A stretch of DNA of 64,000 nt from contig NZ_SELQ01000003.1 in the NCBI RefSeq assembly GCF_004145405.1, positions 62,001-126,000 on the forward strand, given 5' to 3'. The stretch's first letter is position 1, and each line of letters opens with the position of its first letter. The translations under genes and the position numbers were made by a program. This document shows, in pieces, positions 44,101 through 53,197 of the stretch. A model generated the notes under the pieces. That model had not been told where the DNA came from. It ran no database searches and saw only the letters and a list, made by a program, of their open reading frames with translations. The DNA comes from Salipiger sp. IMCC34102 (GTDB lineage Bacteria > Pseudomonadota > Alphaproteobacteria > Rhodobacterales > Rhodobacteraceae).

Positions 44101-45666
44101 ATGACCCTGGACAACACATCGACCGCGCGGGACGCGCCGCGGAAGAAAGCACAGGCCGCTGACGAAGAGGATCCGTTGTTCCAACCCGGCGAGACCTGCT
44201 GGCGGATCGCGCGGGCCGACCGGATGTCCGTCATCATCGATGCGGAAACCTACTTCCGCATGTTGCGCAAGATCTTCATCCTGGCCGAAAAAGAGCTTCT
44301 GCTCATCGGCTGGGACTTCGACTTCGAGATCGAGATGCTGCCCGGGGAAAGCGACGCCGACGGCAATGCGCCGGATGGCTATCCCAACATGCTGGGGGCC
44401 TTCATCGTCAAGATCGTGGAGGAAAAGCCCGATCTGCGCGCCTACCTGCTGAAGTGGAACGGTGCCGTGCTCGCGGCGCCCGGTGCCGTCTTGCCGTCGC
44501 TCGCGCTGGACCTGTTCAGCGGTGATCACGTTCATTTTGCGCTCGACGGGCATCATCCCTTCGGGGCCTGTCATCACCAGAAGATCGTCGTGGCGGACGA
44601 CACGTTCGCCTTCTGCGGCGGCATCGACATGACCGAGGACCGCTGGGATACCGCCAAGCACAAGCCGGGCGATCCGCGCCGGACCCGCAAGGACGGGACC
44701 ATCGCGGGGCCGTGGCACGATGCGACCTCGGCGCTGACCGGCCCCGTGGCTGCCGCCTTGGGGGAATTGTCGCGCATGCGGTGGCACCGCGCGACCGGCG
44801 AGGAACTGACACCGCCCAAGGACACCCGCAGGATCGAGTGGCCCGACACGCTCGATATCGGGGCCGAGAACATCGACGTGGCGATCGCCCGGACGGAGCC
44901 GCCCTACAACGAAGAGCCCCTCGTCGACGAGATCGAACAGCTCTACCTGCGCAGCATCCAGGCGGCCGAGAAGAGCATCTACATCGAGTCGCAGTATTTC
45001 GCGGCCGAGAATATATGCGAGGCGCTGAACGCACGCCTGAAGGAAAAGAACGGGCCGGAGATCGTCGTCATCAACCCGCGCGAGGCCAAGTCGCAACTGG
45101 AAGACGACGCGATGCATGTCCTGCGTGGCCGCATGATCGACCGGTTGAGCGCCTCGGATCACGAGGACCGGTTCCGGATCTACTATCCCGCCAACGACGC
45201 CGACGAGCCGATCTACGTCCATGCCAAGATCTTGATCATCGACGACCGGGTGCTGCGGCTGGGGTCGAGCAACATCAACAACCGGTCCATGGGTTTCGAT
45301 ACCGAATGCGACGTGGCGGTCGAAGAACGCCCCGGGTTCATCGCGGGCCTGCGTCGGCAACTGCTGGCCGAACACCTGGGCATCTCGGAGGAGGTCTTCG
45401 ATGCGACGTTGGCGGAAGAGGGGTCCCTGATCGGCGTGATCGAGCGGGTGAACACCTCCCGGGGCCGCGGGCTGCGCCAGATCGTGCGCAATGCCGAGAC
45501 GGGCGCAGGCAGTTTCCTGGCCGATACCCGTCTTCTCGATCCACGTTACCTGCCGGGACAGGTGGCGGCCGCCGGGCGGGGATTGCGCCCGCGTCACCTT
45601 GTCGTCGGCGCAGGCCTCGCGGCACTGGCCTATCTGGGCTGGAAAGCCTGGTCGGCCCGGAAGTAA
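44101..45666 (+). CDS. Phospholipase D / cardiolipin synthase-like protein
   Basis: 521 residues with two HKD motifs: HHQKIVVADDTFAFCGG (about 158-174) and HAKILIIDDRVLRLGSSNIN (about 375-394). The two together form the active site of the PLD superfamily. The N-terminus is soluble, and a hydrophobic helix lies at the very C-terminus (LVVGAGLAALAYLGWKAW). Acts on phospholipid headgroups, by hydrolysis or transfer. Compared with cardiolipin synthases it lacks N-terminal membrane helices, so a phospholipase D role is more likely. Confidence 0.88.
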   Translation: MTLDNTSTARDAPRKKAQAADEEDPLFQPGETCWRIARADRMSVIIDAETYFRMLRKIFILAEKELLLIGWDFDFEIEMLPGESDADGNAPDGYPNMLGAFIVKIVEEKPDLRAYLLKWNGAVLAAPGAVLPSLALDLFSGDHVHFALDGHHPFGACHHQKIVVADDTFAFCGGIDMTEDRWDTAKHKPGDPRRTRKDGTIAGPWHDATSALTGPVAAALGELSRMRWHRATGEELTPPKDTRRIEWPDTLDIGAENIDVAIARTEPPYNEEPLVDEIEQLYLRSIQAAEKSIYIESQYFAAENICEALNARLKEKNGPEIVVINPREAKSQLEDDAMHVLRGRMIDRLSASDHEDRFRIYYPANDADEPIYVHAKILIIDDRVLRLGSSNINNRSMGFDTECDVAVEERPGFIAGLRRQLLAEHLGISEEVFDATLAEEGSLIGVIERVNTSRGRGLRQIVRNAETGAGSFLADTRLLDPRYLPGQVAAAGRGLRPRHLVVGAGLAALAYLGWKAWSARK

Positions 45667-45721
45667 CGGCGCCCGACAGGATGTCCCGGCACATGGGATG
45701 AAGGTCCGGGAAGGAGGCGCC

Positions 45722-46075
45722 ATGACGAACGATCCACACCCGTCCGGGCGGATGGGCTGCCCATTTTCGAAGGTCGATGCGAAAGCGCGCGCGTTCGATC
45801 CGTTCGACGCGGCCGACTAGGCCGATCCCACCGAGATCCCGGGCTGGGCGCAGGCGCAGGAACCGGTCTTCTCCGCGCCGAAACTGGGTTACTGGGCCGT
45901 CACCCGCTACGATGACTTCAAGGCGGTGTTCCGCGATCCGGTGCTTGTCTCGCCGCGCAACGTGCTAAAGAAGATCTCGCCCCCCAAGTACGAGGCGCTC
46001 CACTTCCTCGGCGTGCCGGAGGACGAGATCGAGACCTCGCGGAGATTCTCGCTCGCGCATTCGGTGAACACCTGA
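45722..46075 (+). pseudogene. Relic of a CYP116B-like self-sufficient P450 (N-terminal part)
   Basis: An ATG at 45722 opens a frame with CPFSKVDAKARAFDPFDAAD, then a TAG at 45818-45820, then in the same frame DPTEIPGWAQAQEPVFSAPK, LGYWAVTRYDDFKAVFRDPV and SPRNVLKKISPPKYEA. This is the start of P450-reductase fusions of the CYP116B type. The frame then jumps to a segment (LHFLGVPEDEIETSRRFS) that fits the reductase part rather than the P450 core, and ends at 46073. So the haem domain is deleted and an early stop is present. Confidence 0.8.
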
Positions 46076-46131
46076 GGGCGGCCCGTCGAACCTGTTCCGG
46101 TTGGACGGGGGGGGCGTCGCTTGACACGCGC

Positions 46132-46287
46132 GTCGCGGGCGGCATCGGGATCACGCCGATCCTGGCCATGACGGACCGCCTGACGGCAATCGGGGCCCGC
46201 TACGCGCTGAATGACGCGGGACGTGCGCGCCGGTCGATGGCGTTCCTGGACCGCCTGAAGCGTGACCGCGGCGCGGTCAGGACGTGA
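46132..46287 (+). pseudogene. Relic of the reductase part of the same P450 fusion
   Basis: The frame VAGGIGITPILAMTDRL, then GARYALNDAGRARRSMAFLD and RLKRDRGAVRT before a TGA at 46285 matches the NAD-binding segment of phthalate-dioxygenase-reductase-type domains (usual form AGGIGITPIL...YxLHYAGRSR). It lies 56 bases after the P450 fragment. The 2Fe-2S domain and everything else are gone. The last 11 bases overlap the end of the leftward pit gene. Confidence 0.78.
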
Positions 46288-47761
46288 ACGACATCACGAC
46301 GAACAGGATTGTCCCGGACAGGATCGCGGCGGTCGGCACGGTAATGACCCAGGCCGCGATGATCGTCATGAAATGCGAGCGACGCACCAGCTTGCGGCGG
46401 CGGCGTTCCTCGGGGGCGAATTGCGGCCGGTCCGGCATGGCGAGGCGGGCCTTGCGGATCCGGCGCTCGGCGTCCCATTCGCGGTAGAAACCCACGCCGA
46501 AGACCGCCCCCACCGCGATATGCGTCGACGAGACGGGCAGGCCCAGCGCGCTTGCGACGATCACGGTGATCGCGGCCGACAGAGCCACGCAATAGGCCCG
46601 CATCGGGTTCAGCTTGGTGATCTGGCTGCCGACCATGCGGATCAGTTTCGGCCCGAACAGAAACAACCCGAACGAGATCCCGAACGCCCCGATGATCATG
46701 ACCCAGAACGGAATGCTGAACGCGCTAGTGAAATCGCCCGACTGCGAAACCTGCACGATTGCCGCCAGCGGTCCCACGGCATTCGCCACGTCGTTTGCCC
46801 CGTGCGCGAAGCTCAGCAATGCCGCCGAGACGATCAGCGGAATGCCGAACAGCACCTTGAGCGACTTGTTCCTGTTTTCGAGACCCGCCGATTGACGGCG
46901 GATCACCGGGATCATGACGAGCCAGACGACGATCGCGATGAAAAGACCCATCAGCAGGGCCATCGGCAAGTCGATCTCGACGAGTTGCTTGAGACCCTTC
47001 AGCGCGAGGTAGGTCCCGAAGGCCCCCGCCATGATGCCGACGAGGATCGGGACCCAGGTGCGCGCGGCGGCGATCTTGTCGTCGCGGTAGGTGATCCGGG
47101 ATTCGATCACGAAGAGAAAGAATGCCGCGATCGCCCCGCCCAGCACGGGGGAGATGACCCAGGATGCCGCGATCCCGGACATCGTGCCCCAGGACACGGC
47201 AGAGATCCCGGCGGCCGCGATTCCGGCGCCCATCACGCCGCCCACGACCGAATGGGTGGTGGACACCGGTGCGCCGATCCAGGTGGCGAGATTGACCCAG
47301 AGTGCTGCGGACAACAGCGCCGCCATCATCGCCCAGACGAAGACGTTCGCGGTGCCCATGCGCTCGGGTTCGATGATGCCCTTGGCGATGGTGGAGACGA
47401 CATCGCCGCCCGCGACGAGCGCGCCAGCACTTTCGAAGATGACGGCGATCGCGATGGCCCCGCCCATCGACAGGGCGTTGGCACCGACGGCGGGTCCCAT
47501 GTTGTTGGCCACGTCGTTCGCACCGATGTTAAGTGCCATGTAGGCCCCGAGGCAGGCCGCGATCACGACGATGTAGAGGTTGTTCGCCTCACCGAAGAGG
47601 AGCATCGCGGCAAGCCCCGCGACCACCACGAAGAGAACCGAGACGCCGACGCCGATCATCGGGCGGCCGACACGGCTGGTGGCCGTCTCGAGGTTGGAAT
47701 ACCGGGCCAGGTCACGATCCAGCGTGTCGAGGTGGCGCGGATCGCCGTCGGCGTTGGTCAT
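46277..47761 (-). CDS. pit: PiT family inorganic phosphate transporter
   Basis: 494 residues, about ten helices in two inverted halves. Each half carries the family signature: GANDVANNMGPAVGANALS (about 100-118) and GANDVANAVGPLA (about 333-345). A low-affinity, cation-coupled phosphate importer. The N-terminal 45 residues are soluble. It ends inside the P450 relic, whose decay may have been allowed or caused by rearrangement at this junction. Confidence 0.93.
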   Translation of the reverse strand: MTNADGDPRHLDTLDRDLARYSNLETATSRVGRPMIGVGVSVLFVVVAGLAAMLLFGEANNLYIVVIAACLGAYMALNIGANDVANNMGPAVGANALSMGGAIAIAVIFESAGALVAGGDVVSTIAKGIIEPERMGTANVFVWAMMAALLSAALWVNLATWIGAPVSTTHSVVGGVMGAGIAAAGISAVSWGTMSGIAASWVISPVLGGAIAAFFLFVIESRITYRDDKIAAARTWVPILVGIMAGAFGTYLALKGLKQLVEIDLPMALLMGLFIAIVVWLVMIPVIRRQSAGLENRNKSLKVLFGIPLIVSAALLSFAHGANDVANAVGPLAAIVQVSQSGDFTSAFSIPFWVMIIGAFGISFGLFLFGPKLIRMVGSQITKLNPMRAYCVALSAAITVIVASALGLPVSSTHIAVGAVFGVGFYREWDAERRIRKARLAMPDRPQFAPEERRRRKLVRRSHFMTIIAAWVITVPTAAILSGTILFVVMSFTS

Positions 47762-47839
47762 CTGATGTCCCCTTGTCTGGCGGTCAGCCTTGTCGAGCTT
47801 GTTTGCGGATGCATGGTGCGCGCCTTCGTGTCCAGACCG

Positions 47840-48298
47840 CTACTGGTCGCGAATGATCGCCTTGAGTTCCGGTTCCTGCACCATTTCGGCGGCCTGTTCG
47901 GCGCTCACCCATGTGCGCTTGCGTTCGACGGCTTCGGGAAATTCGTCGGCCATGCGGTCCACGGCGACGGAATAGACGAGCGTCTCCACCGGAAAGGCAA
48001 ATCCGTGATCGCGATACTTGTCGTAAGTATAGCTGCCGATCGGCTGGTCGGAGGCGCGGCCCGCCCTCACGCCGGCTTCCTCCCAGGCTTCGCGCAGGGC
48101 GGTCTGGTTGGAGCTCAATCCCCGGATCGGCCAGCCTTTGGGGATGATCCACCGACCCGTGCCGCGGCTTGTGACGAGCAGATACTCGCGCGCCGCGCCC
48201 TCGCCGCGGTGGCACAGGGCGGCCATCTGCAGACGCTTGGGCCTGCGGAAGAAAAGCGCCAGGAATGCGCCAAGGGTCGACAGCTTGGGGAAGCGCAT
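47840..48298 (-). CDS. Nudix hydrolase (DIPP-like) with altered Nudix box
   Basis: 152 residues. The region WIIPKGWPIRGLSSNQTALR and EAWEEAGVRAG corresponds to the Nudix box Gx5Ex7REUxEExGU, as in diphosphoinositol-polyphosphate-type hydrolases, where PKGWPxxGE is usual. The first Glu of the box is Leu here, while REAWEEAG is intact. The catalytic EExG helix is kept, so some activity is plausible. Substrates of this group include nucleoside or inositol polyphosphates. Lies 78 bases beyond pit in the same direction. Confidence 0.82.
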   Translation of the reverse strand: MRFPKLSTLGAFLALFFRRPKRLQMAALCHRGEGAAREYLLVTSRGTGRWIIPKGWPIRGLSSNQTALREAWEEAGVRAGRASDQPIGSYTYDKYRDHGFAFPVETLVYSVAVDRMADEFPEAVERKRTWVSAEQAAEMVQEPELKAIIRDQ

Positions 48299-48741
48299 CT
48301 CGAAAATCGCTCGCCGTTCATTCTCTTGAGTGACACGTCCTTAGTGCAAAGGCGCAAGGGGTTCAATTCCGCGACCCGCGCCCGCGCGCAAGCGTGACGG
48401 GTCGCGAACCAGCACTCTTGTCGCGGCGGTAGCCCCCGGACCCGCCGCCATTCTTGCGGAAGCGTATGCGCTCGTGCCGCACTACCTCGCTGATCGCGAT
48501 CTGCCGGAGCCCCCGCATGATCGAGGCAGCAAGCCAACCAAGGGATCGCCAGCTGAAGCGCTCGCGCCATCTTCTCCGCCTCTCCCTTCGAAAATTCCGT
48601 CAATCGGGTCGATGTGCGAAAAACGCGATCCGGGTGTTCGACTTTGGGGGTTAGGTCATCGGCCGACGTGATTAGTTGCAAGGTATCGGCGCGGACGTGG
48701 TCCTCGCGGACAAGCCCAGGAATAAAGAAGGAATGAGCATC
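48299..48741. other. Divergent intergenic region, no gene recognised
   Basis: About 440 bases between the leftward Nudix gene and the rightward SDR gene. Overlapping open frames exist on both strands, but none resembles a family. The promoters of both genes must lie here. Confidence 0.4.
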
Positions 48742-49509
48742 ATGAAGCGTTTTGAAGACAAGGTCGTGATCGTCACGGGCGCAGCTTCGGGTCTCGGTGA
48801 GGCGACGGCGGAGCGTCTGTCGCAGGAGGGCGCGAAACTTGCTCTCGTGGATCTCAACGAAGAGGCGCTGACCGCTCTGGCGGACAAGCTGGGCGGCGAC
48901 GTCCTGACGGTGAAGGCAGACGTGGCCTCGCTCGACGATGTGAAATCCTACGTGGCCAAGACGATGGACAAGTTCGGTCGCATCGACGGCTTCTTCAACA
49001 ATGCCGGGATCGAGGGAAAGCAGAACCTGACCGAGGATTTCGGCGCCGACGAGTTCGAGAAGGTCGTCTCGATCAACCTAGATGGCGTGTTCTACGGCAT
49101 GGCGGAAGTCCTGAAGGTGATGCGTGAACAAGGCTCCGGCGCGATCGTGAACACCGCCTCCGTCGGTGGCATTCGCGGGGTCGGCAACCAGTCCGGCTAC
49201 GCGGCCAGCAAGCACGGCGTCGTGGGGCTGACCCGCAACAGCGCGGTCGAATACGGCCAGTACGGCATCCAGATCAACGCCATCGCGCCCGGTGCGATCA
49301 TGACGTCCATGGTCGAAGGGTCGCTGCGCCAGATGGGCGGCGACGATTGGGAGAAGGCGGGGGAGGAACTGGTCTCCGCCAACCCGATGAAGCGGTTCGG
49401 CAAGCCCGAGGAAGTCGCGGCCCTGACGGCCTTCCTGCTGTCCGGCGAAGCCCCCTTCGTCAACGGGGCCGTGGTCAACATCGACGGCGGACAGTCCTAC
49501 AAGTACTGA
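48742..49509 (+). CDS. Short-chain dehydrogenase/reductase
   Basis: 255 residues. Cofactor motif TGAASGLGEA (about 12-21), NNAGIEG, catalytic Ser in VNTASVGGI and Tyr-x-x-x-Lys in YAASKHG. Close in pattern to 3-oxoacyl-ACP-reductase-like or cyclopentanol/glucose dehydrogenase SDRs; the substrate cannot be read. The ATG at 48742 is preferred since AAGAAGGA is 9 bases before it; the ATG at 48733 touches that site. Followed by terminator hairpins. Confidence 0.9.
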   Translation: MKRFEDKVVIVTGAASGLGEATAERLSQEGAKLALVDLNEEALTALADKLGGDVLTVKADVASLDDVKSYVAKTMDKFGRIDGFFNNAGIEGKQNLTEDFGADEFEKVVSINLDGVFYGMAEVLKVMREQGSGAIVNTASVGGIRGVGNQSGYAASKHGVVGLTRNSAVEYGQYGIQINAIAPGAIMTSMVEGSLRQMGGDDWEKAGEELVSANPMKRFGKPEEVAALTAFLLSGEAPFVNGAVVNIDGGQSYKY

Positions 49510-49561
49510 CGCGCTCCGATCGGCGAAGAGACGCGTATTCAGGACACGTCCTGCCGAGGGG

Positions 49562-49586
49562 GCAGGCCCGAGCATTTCGGGCCTGC
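49562..49586. terminator. Hairpin after the SDR gene
   Basis: GCAGGCCCGA and TCGGGCCTGC around a 5-base loop, about 50 bases after the stop. No clear T-run. Confidence 0.6.
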
Positions 49587-49627
49587 TCTCGTCCCGGGGC
49601 CCGATCTCCGCGTCAACCGAAAGCACG

Positions 49628-49656
49628 AAACGCGCGCCGGGGTCCGGCGCGCGTTT
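49628..49656. terminator. Bidirectional terminator between SDR and M24 genes
   Basis: AAACGCGCGCCGG and CCGGCGCGCGTTT form a perfect 13-base stem with a 3-base loop between converging genes. The A and T ends make it work in either direction. Confidence 0.8.
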
Positions 49657-49681
49657 GCGTTCAGTCGAGCGGGGCTTCGGC

Positions 49682-50776
49682 TTAAATCCGCGGCAGTTCG
49701 GAGAAGATCTCCGGCCCGTCCTCGCGCAGGATGACGATCTCTTCCAGTCGCAGGCCGAACTTGCCGTCGAGGTAGATGCCCGGCTCGATCGAGAAGACGT
49801 TGCCTGCCTCCAGCGCCACGTCGGAGGTGCCGGTGATGTATGGCGGTTCGTGCAGGTCGATCCCCAGGCCGTGACCGACCCGGTGGGGGAAGTGATCGCC
49901 GTAGCCGCCTTTGGTGATGACGTCGCGCGCGGCGGCATCGACGGCGCGGGCCGGGGCGCCGACCTTCGCCGCGGACAGCGCGGCCTGCACCGCCATCTCG
50001 ACCAGGTCGCGGACCTTCAGGAACTCCGGGTCCGGGTCGGATCCGAACCAGCGGCAGCGCGTCATGTCCGAGGGGTATCCGTTCAGCACGCAGCCGGTGT
50101 CGATGAGCACCGCCATGTTCTCGGCCAAGGCGGTCTGGCCGGGGTGGTGGTGCGGGAAGGCCCCGTTCTCGCCGAAGCAGACGGAGCAGAACGCGGTGCC
50201 GGCACCGTTGGCCTTGTAGTGCTGCGCGATCAGGTCGACGACCTCGACCTCTGTCATGCCAGGGGTGAGGGCGGCGAAGGCCGCCTCCACCGCGGCGTCG
50301 TTGAGCAGATGGGACGCCTTGATGCGCGCGGCCTCCTCGTCGTCCTTGCGGGTCCGCAGAAGGCCGACAGTGTCTCCGGTGAAACGTCGGCGCGGCGCCT
50401 CGAGGCTGTCCAGCAGCAGCAGCGCGAAGTCGGCGCGCATCGTCTCGTCGATGACGACGGACAGGCCGGGGCGGCGGGCGTCGCTGGCGTCCAGCAGCGC
50501 GTCGAGTGCGGCCCGGGGGCCATCGGCATCGCTCCAGGTGAAGAGGGGCAGGGAGGTGACCTGGCCCGCCATGGCCGCGTTCAGCGCGGGCATGAGGATG
50601 CCCGCGTGATCAGCACCGATCACCAGCATGACGGGCCGCTCGTCGCCGTGCGGGTTCAACCCGGTCAGCCAGGTCATGTGGCTGGACGGCCCCAGCACCA
50701 CCAGGTCGGTATCGGTCTCCTTCATACGGGCGCGCAGTCGGGACAGCCGCGTTTCGGCCTGCATCGGATCGGACAT
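49682..50776 (-). CDS. M24 family metallopeptidase (Xaa-Pro peptidase/creatinase-like)
   Basis: 364 residues from the ATG at 50776 (GAAGGAG upstream). An N-terminal creatinase domain (1-150) precedes the pita-bread domain with metal ligands in order: Asp in VLIDTGCVLNGYPSDMTR (two), His in GHGLGIDLHE, Glu in FSIEPGIY and Glu in LRLEEIVIL. It would cleave dipeptides or similar amide bonds in the cytoplasm. Its pairing with a dpp-type importer suggests that it processes the imported compound. Confidence 0.9.
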   Translation of the reverse strand: MSDPMQAETRLSRLRARMKETDTDLVVLGPSSHMTWLTGLNPHGDERPVMLVIGADHAGILMPALNAAMAGQVTSLPLFTWSDADGPRAALDALLDASDARRPGLSVVIDETMRADFALLLLDSLEAPRRRFTGDTVGLLRTRKDDEEAARIKASHLLNDAAVEAAFAALTPGMTEVEVVDLIAQHYKANGAGTAFCSVCFGENGAFPHHHPGQTALAENMAVLIDTGCVLNGYPSDMTRCRWFGSDPDPEFLKVRDLVEMAVQAALSAAKVGAPARAVDAAARDVITKGGYGDHFPHRVGHGLGIDLHEPPYITGTSDVALEAGNVFSIEPGIYLDGKFGLRLEEIVILREDGPEIFSELPRI

Positions 50777-50846
50777 GTCGGTCTCCTTCAAAGAAACGGG
50801 CCGCCGGCGCACCGGCGACCCCATGGTCTTGCGGATGGTGGGCGGA

Positions 50847-52436
50847 TTATTCCTTCTCGACCAACCGGTAGTAGACGAAGTCGGACGTGGCCCCATTCAC
50901 GTAGCCCGAAACATCGGCGCCCATCGCCACCTCGTAGGAGGCCTGGAACATGATCACGATGGGAGAGCTTTCCTGCACCTTGGCCTGCAGGTCACGATAC
51001 ATGTCGAGGCGCGCCTCGGGATCGCTTTCCGACAAGGCGGCCATGGTCTGCTCGTTCATCTCGTCCGGCACGGCCCAGGCGTTCCGCCACGTGGTCGTGG
51101 CCTGGTAGTTCTCGTCCGAGTTGTCGGAGTTGTAGGCGAAGGCCTTGGCGTTGGAATGCGGGTCCATGAAGTCCGGGCCCCAATAGAGCAGCATCGCCTC
51201 GTGGGTCCGCTCGCGGTACTTGGTGATGACCTGCGCGCCGGTGCCTGGCAAGATCTCGAACTCGATGCCTGCGTCCGCGAAGCTCGCCTGCAGCGATTGC
51301 GCCATGTCGGTGAAGGGGGCCGCGTTGATCACGTCGAGCGTCACCTCGATCGGGGTCTCGACACCGGCTTCCTCGAGGATCTGGCGTGCCCGCTCGGGAT
51401 CGTAGGTGAAGGGCGTCTCGTCGTAGGAGCCGGGGAAACCCTTCGGCCAGAAGGCCTGGTGGACCTCCATCTGGCCGTTGATGATCGTGTCGGTCATCCC
51501 GGTGTAGTCGACGAGGTAGCGCGCGGCCTCCCAGACGGCCGGGTCGGTCAGGCTGTCCGTCTTCTGGTTGAACGACAAGAAGTGCACGGCAGCCTGCGGG
51601 AAGGTCTCGACCTTCACGTCATCGCCCGAAAGCGACGCGATCTGATCGGGCGTCAGGTTGCGCGCCATGTCGATGTCGCCCTGTTCCAGCAAAAGCTGCT
51701 GGGTGGCGGCTTCGGCCACGTGGCGGATGATCACCTGCGACATCTCGGGCGCGCCCTTGAAGTAATCCGCGTTCGCGGCCATGCGCACCATCTGGCCCGG
51801 CGTGTAGGCGGTCAGCTCGAACGGGCCGGAGCCCGCCGAATTGGCGTTCAGCCAGGCGTTGCCCATGTCGCCGTCGACCTCGTTCTCCATCACGAGCGCC
51901 TTGTCGACGATGGAGGCCGGGCGCGCGGCCAGCACGTTCAGCACGAAGGCGGGCGAGAAGTCGCCTTCGTAGCGCACCGTGACCGTGTTGCCCTCGGCGG
52001 TGATCATGTCGTCCACGTTCTCGGGCGTCCAGCCAAGCTGCGCCAGGATGAAGGCCGGCGTCAGGTTCAGCTTGATGACCCGCGACAAAGAGAAAAGCAC
52101 GTCCTCGGCCCGGACGGGGTTGCCGGAGGTGAAGACCGCGTCGTCGCGCAGGGTGAAGGTGATCGTCTTCGCCTCGGCGTCGGTGGTCCAGTCGGTCGCG
52201 ATGCCGGGGGCCAGCACGGTGGGGTCTTCCGCGTCGTACTGCACGAGGCGGTCGTAGAGGTTGGTGACCAGTTCGCCAGAGGTGAACTCGTAGGCTTGCG
52301 CGGGGTCGATCGCGACGATGTCGTCGATGTTCTGCGCGATGACGAGCGCGTCGTCCGGCGTGTCGGCCAGGGCGCCCGTGCCCATCATGGGCCAGGCGAG
52401 CGCCGATGCGAGCAGCGCGGGTTTCAACATGTTCAT
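50847..52436 (-). CDS. Dipeptide/oligopeptide-type ABC importer, binding protein
   Basis: 529 residues. Signal peptide about 1-24 (ending GTGALA). Family 5 solute-binding protein pattern: DPAQAYEFTSGELVTNLYDR (about 44-63), RDDAVFTSGNPVRAEDVLFS (about 98-117), TPEQ-like and FDPHSN-like motifs near the C-terminus (GPDFMDPHSNAKAF). Binds peptides, opines or similar compounds in the periplasm. It is leftward with the peptidase gene, whereas its permeases and ATPases lie to the right of the regulator, so the importer is split around a shared control region. Confidence 0.92.
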   Translation of the reverse strand: MNMLKPALLASALAWPMMGTGALADTPDDALVIAQNIDDIVAIDPAQAYEFTSGELVTNLYDRLVQYDAEDPTVLAPGIATDWTTDAEAKTITFTLRDDAVFTSGNPVRAEDVLFSLSRVIKLNLTPAFILAQLGWTPENVDDMITAEGNTVTVRYEGDFSPAFVLNVLAARPASIVDKALVMENEVDGDMGNAWLNANSAGSGPFELTAYTPGQMVRMAANADYFKGAPEMSQVIIRHVAEAATQQLLLEQGDIDMARNLTPDQIASLSGDDVKVETFPQAAVHFLSFNQKTDSLTDPAVWEAARYLVDYTGMTDTIINGQMEVHQAFWPKGFPGSYDETPFTYDPERARQILEEAGVETPIEVTLDVINAAPFTDMAQSLQASFADAGIEFEILPGTGAQVITKYRERTHEAMLLYWGPDFMDPHSNAKAFAYNSDNSDENYQATTTWRNAWAVPDEMNEQTMAALSESDPEARLDMYRDLQAKVQESSPIVIMFQASYEVAMGADVSGYVNGATSDFVYYRLVEKE

Positions 52437-52478
52437 GGGACTCTCCTTGTTGGTTTCGTTGCACCGGGATGGCGTGGA

Positions 52479-53102
52479 TCAGCTGTCCAGCTGCGCCATT
52501 TCCGGCAGTCTTATCCCGCCCTTGCGATTCAGCACGGCCAGGGTTCCCGTCCAGAGGATCCGGACGGGCTTGTCGGTGGGGTTGGTCCAGGAATGCGGTC
52601 GCAGCCCGCTGTAGTGCAGGCTGTCGCCCGCCTTCATCGTGATGACCTCTCCGTCGAGCATCTGTTCGATCTCGCCGTCGAGGATGTAGATGATCTCTTC
52701 GCCGTCGTGGCTGACCACTTCGGAGACGTATCCGACGGGCACATGCAGGATATAGCTCGACAGTTCGGCGCCGGGGAAATCCGCGGCCAGGTTCTCGTAG
52801 CCGATGGAAGAGTCGTTCAGCGAGAACTGCGGCCGGGTGTCCGCCCGGGTCAGGCTGTCGGCGGGGACGGGGGTGGCGACGAAATATTCCAGCGTCACGT
52901 CGAGTGCCGCCGCGATCTGCGCCAGCGTTCCCAAGGAGGGGGTGGCATTGTCGCGTTCCACTTGGCTGAGGTAGCCGACGGACACGCCCGCCGTGTCGCA
53001 AAGCGCCTGCAGCGTCAGCCCCAGCTGCTTGCGCCGCTTGCGGATCAGCGGCCCGAGCGGACGGTCGGCCTTGTGTCTGCCCTGTCTTTCACCCTGCGCC
53101 AT
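52479..53102 (-). CDS. XRE-cupin transcriptional regulator
   Basis: 207 residues from the ATG at 53102 (GGAAGGA upstream). N-terminal helix-turn-helix TLQALCDTAGVSVGYLSQVE (about 30-49) and C-terminal cupin (about 110-200: GEEIIYILDGEIEQMLDGEV, then GDSLHYSGLRPHSWTN). Regulators of this architecture, like PuuR, sense a small metabolite through the cupin. Positioned between the binding-protein gene and the permease genes, with a long palindrome beside it, it very likely controls the whole split operon and itself. Confidence 0.92.
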   Translation of the reverse strand: MAQGERQGRHKADRPLGPLIRKRRKQLGLTLQALCDTAGVSVGYLSQVERDNATPSLGTLAQIAAALDVTLEYFVATPVPADSLTRADTRPQFSLNDSSIGYENLAADFPGAELSSYILHVPVGYVSEVVSHDGEEIIYILDGEIEQMLDGEVITMKAGDSLHYSGLRPHSWTNPTDKPVRILWTGTLAVLNRKGGIRLPEMAQLDS

Positions 53103-53135
53103 CGCGCGTCCTTCCTGCGGCTGTCCAGGCAAGGC

Positions 53136-53172
53136 TACAAAAAAATTTTTACTATGGCAAAAATTTTTTGTA
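53136..53172. promoter_or_regulatory. Candidate operator of the XRE-cupin regulator
   Basis: TACAAAAAAATTTTT (53136-53150), 8 bases, then AAAAATTTTTTGTA (53159-53172): a nearly perfect A/T-only palindrome between the divergent regulator and permease genes, standing out in about 65% GC DNA. It sits 34 bases from the regulator start and 26 from the permease start, where it would block both promoters. Confidence 0.75.
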
Positions 53173-53197
53173 AGACGGGGGAACGCAAGGCGCTCGA

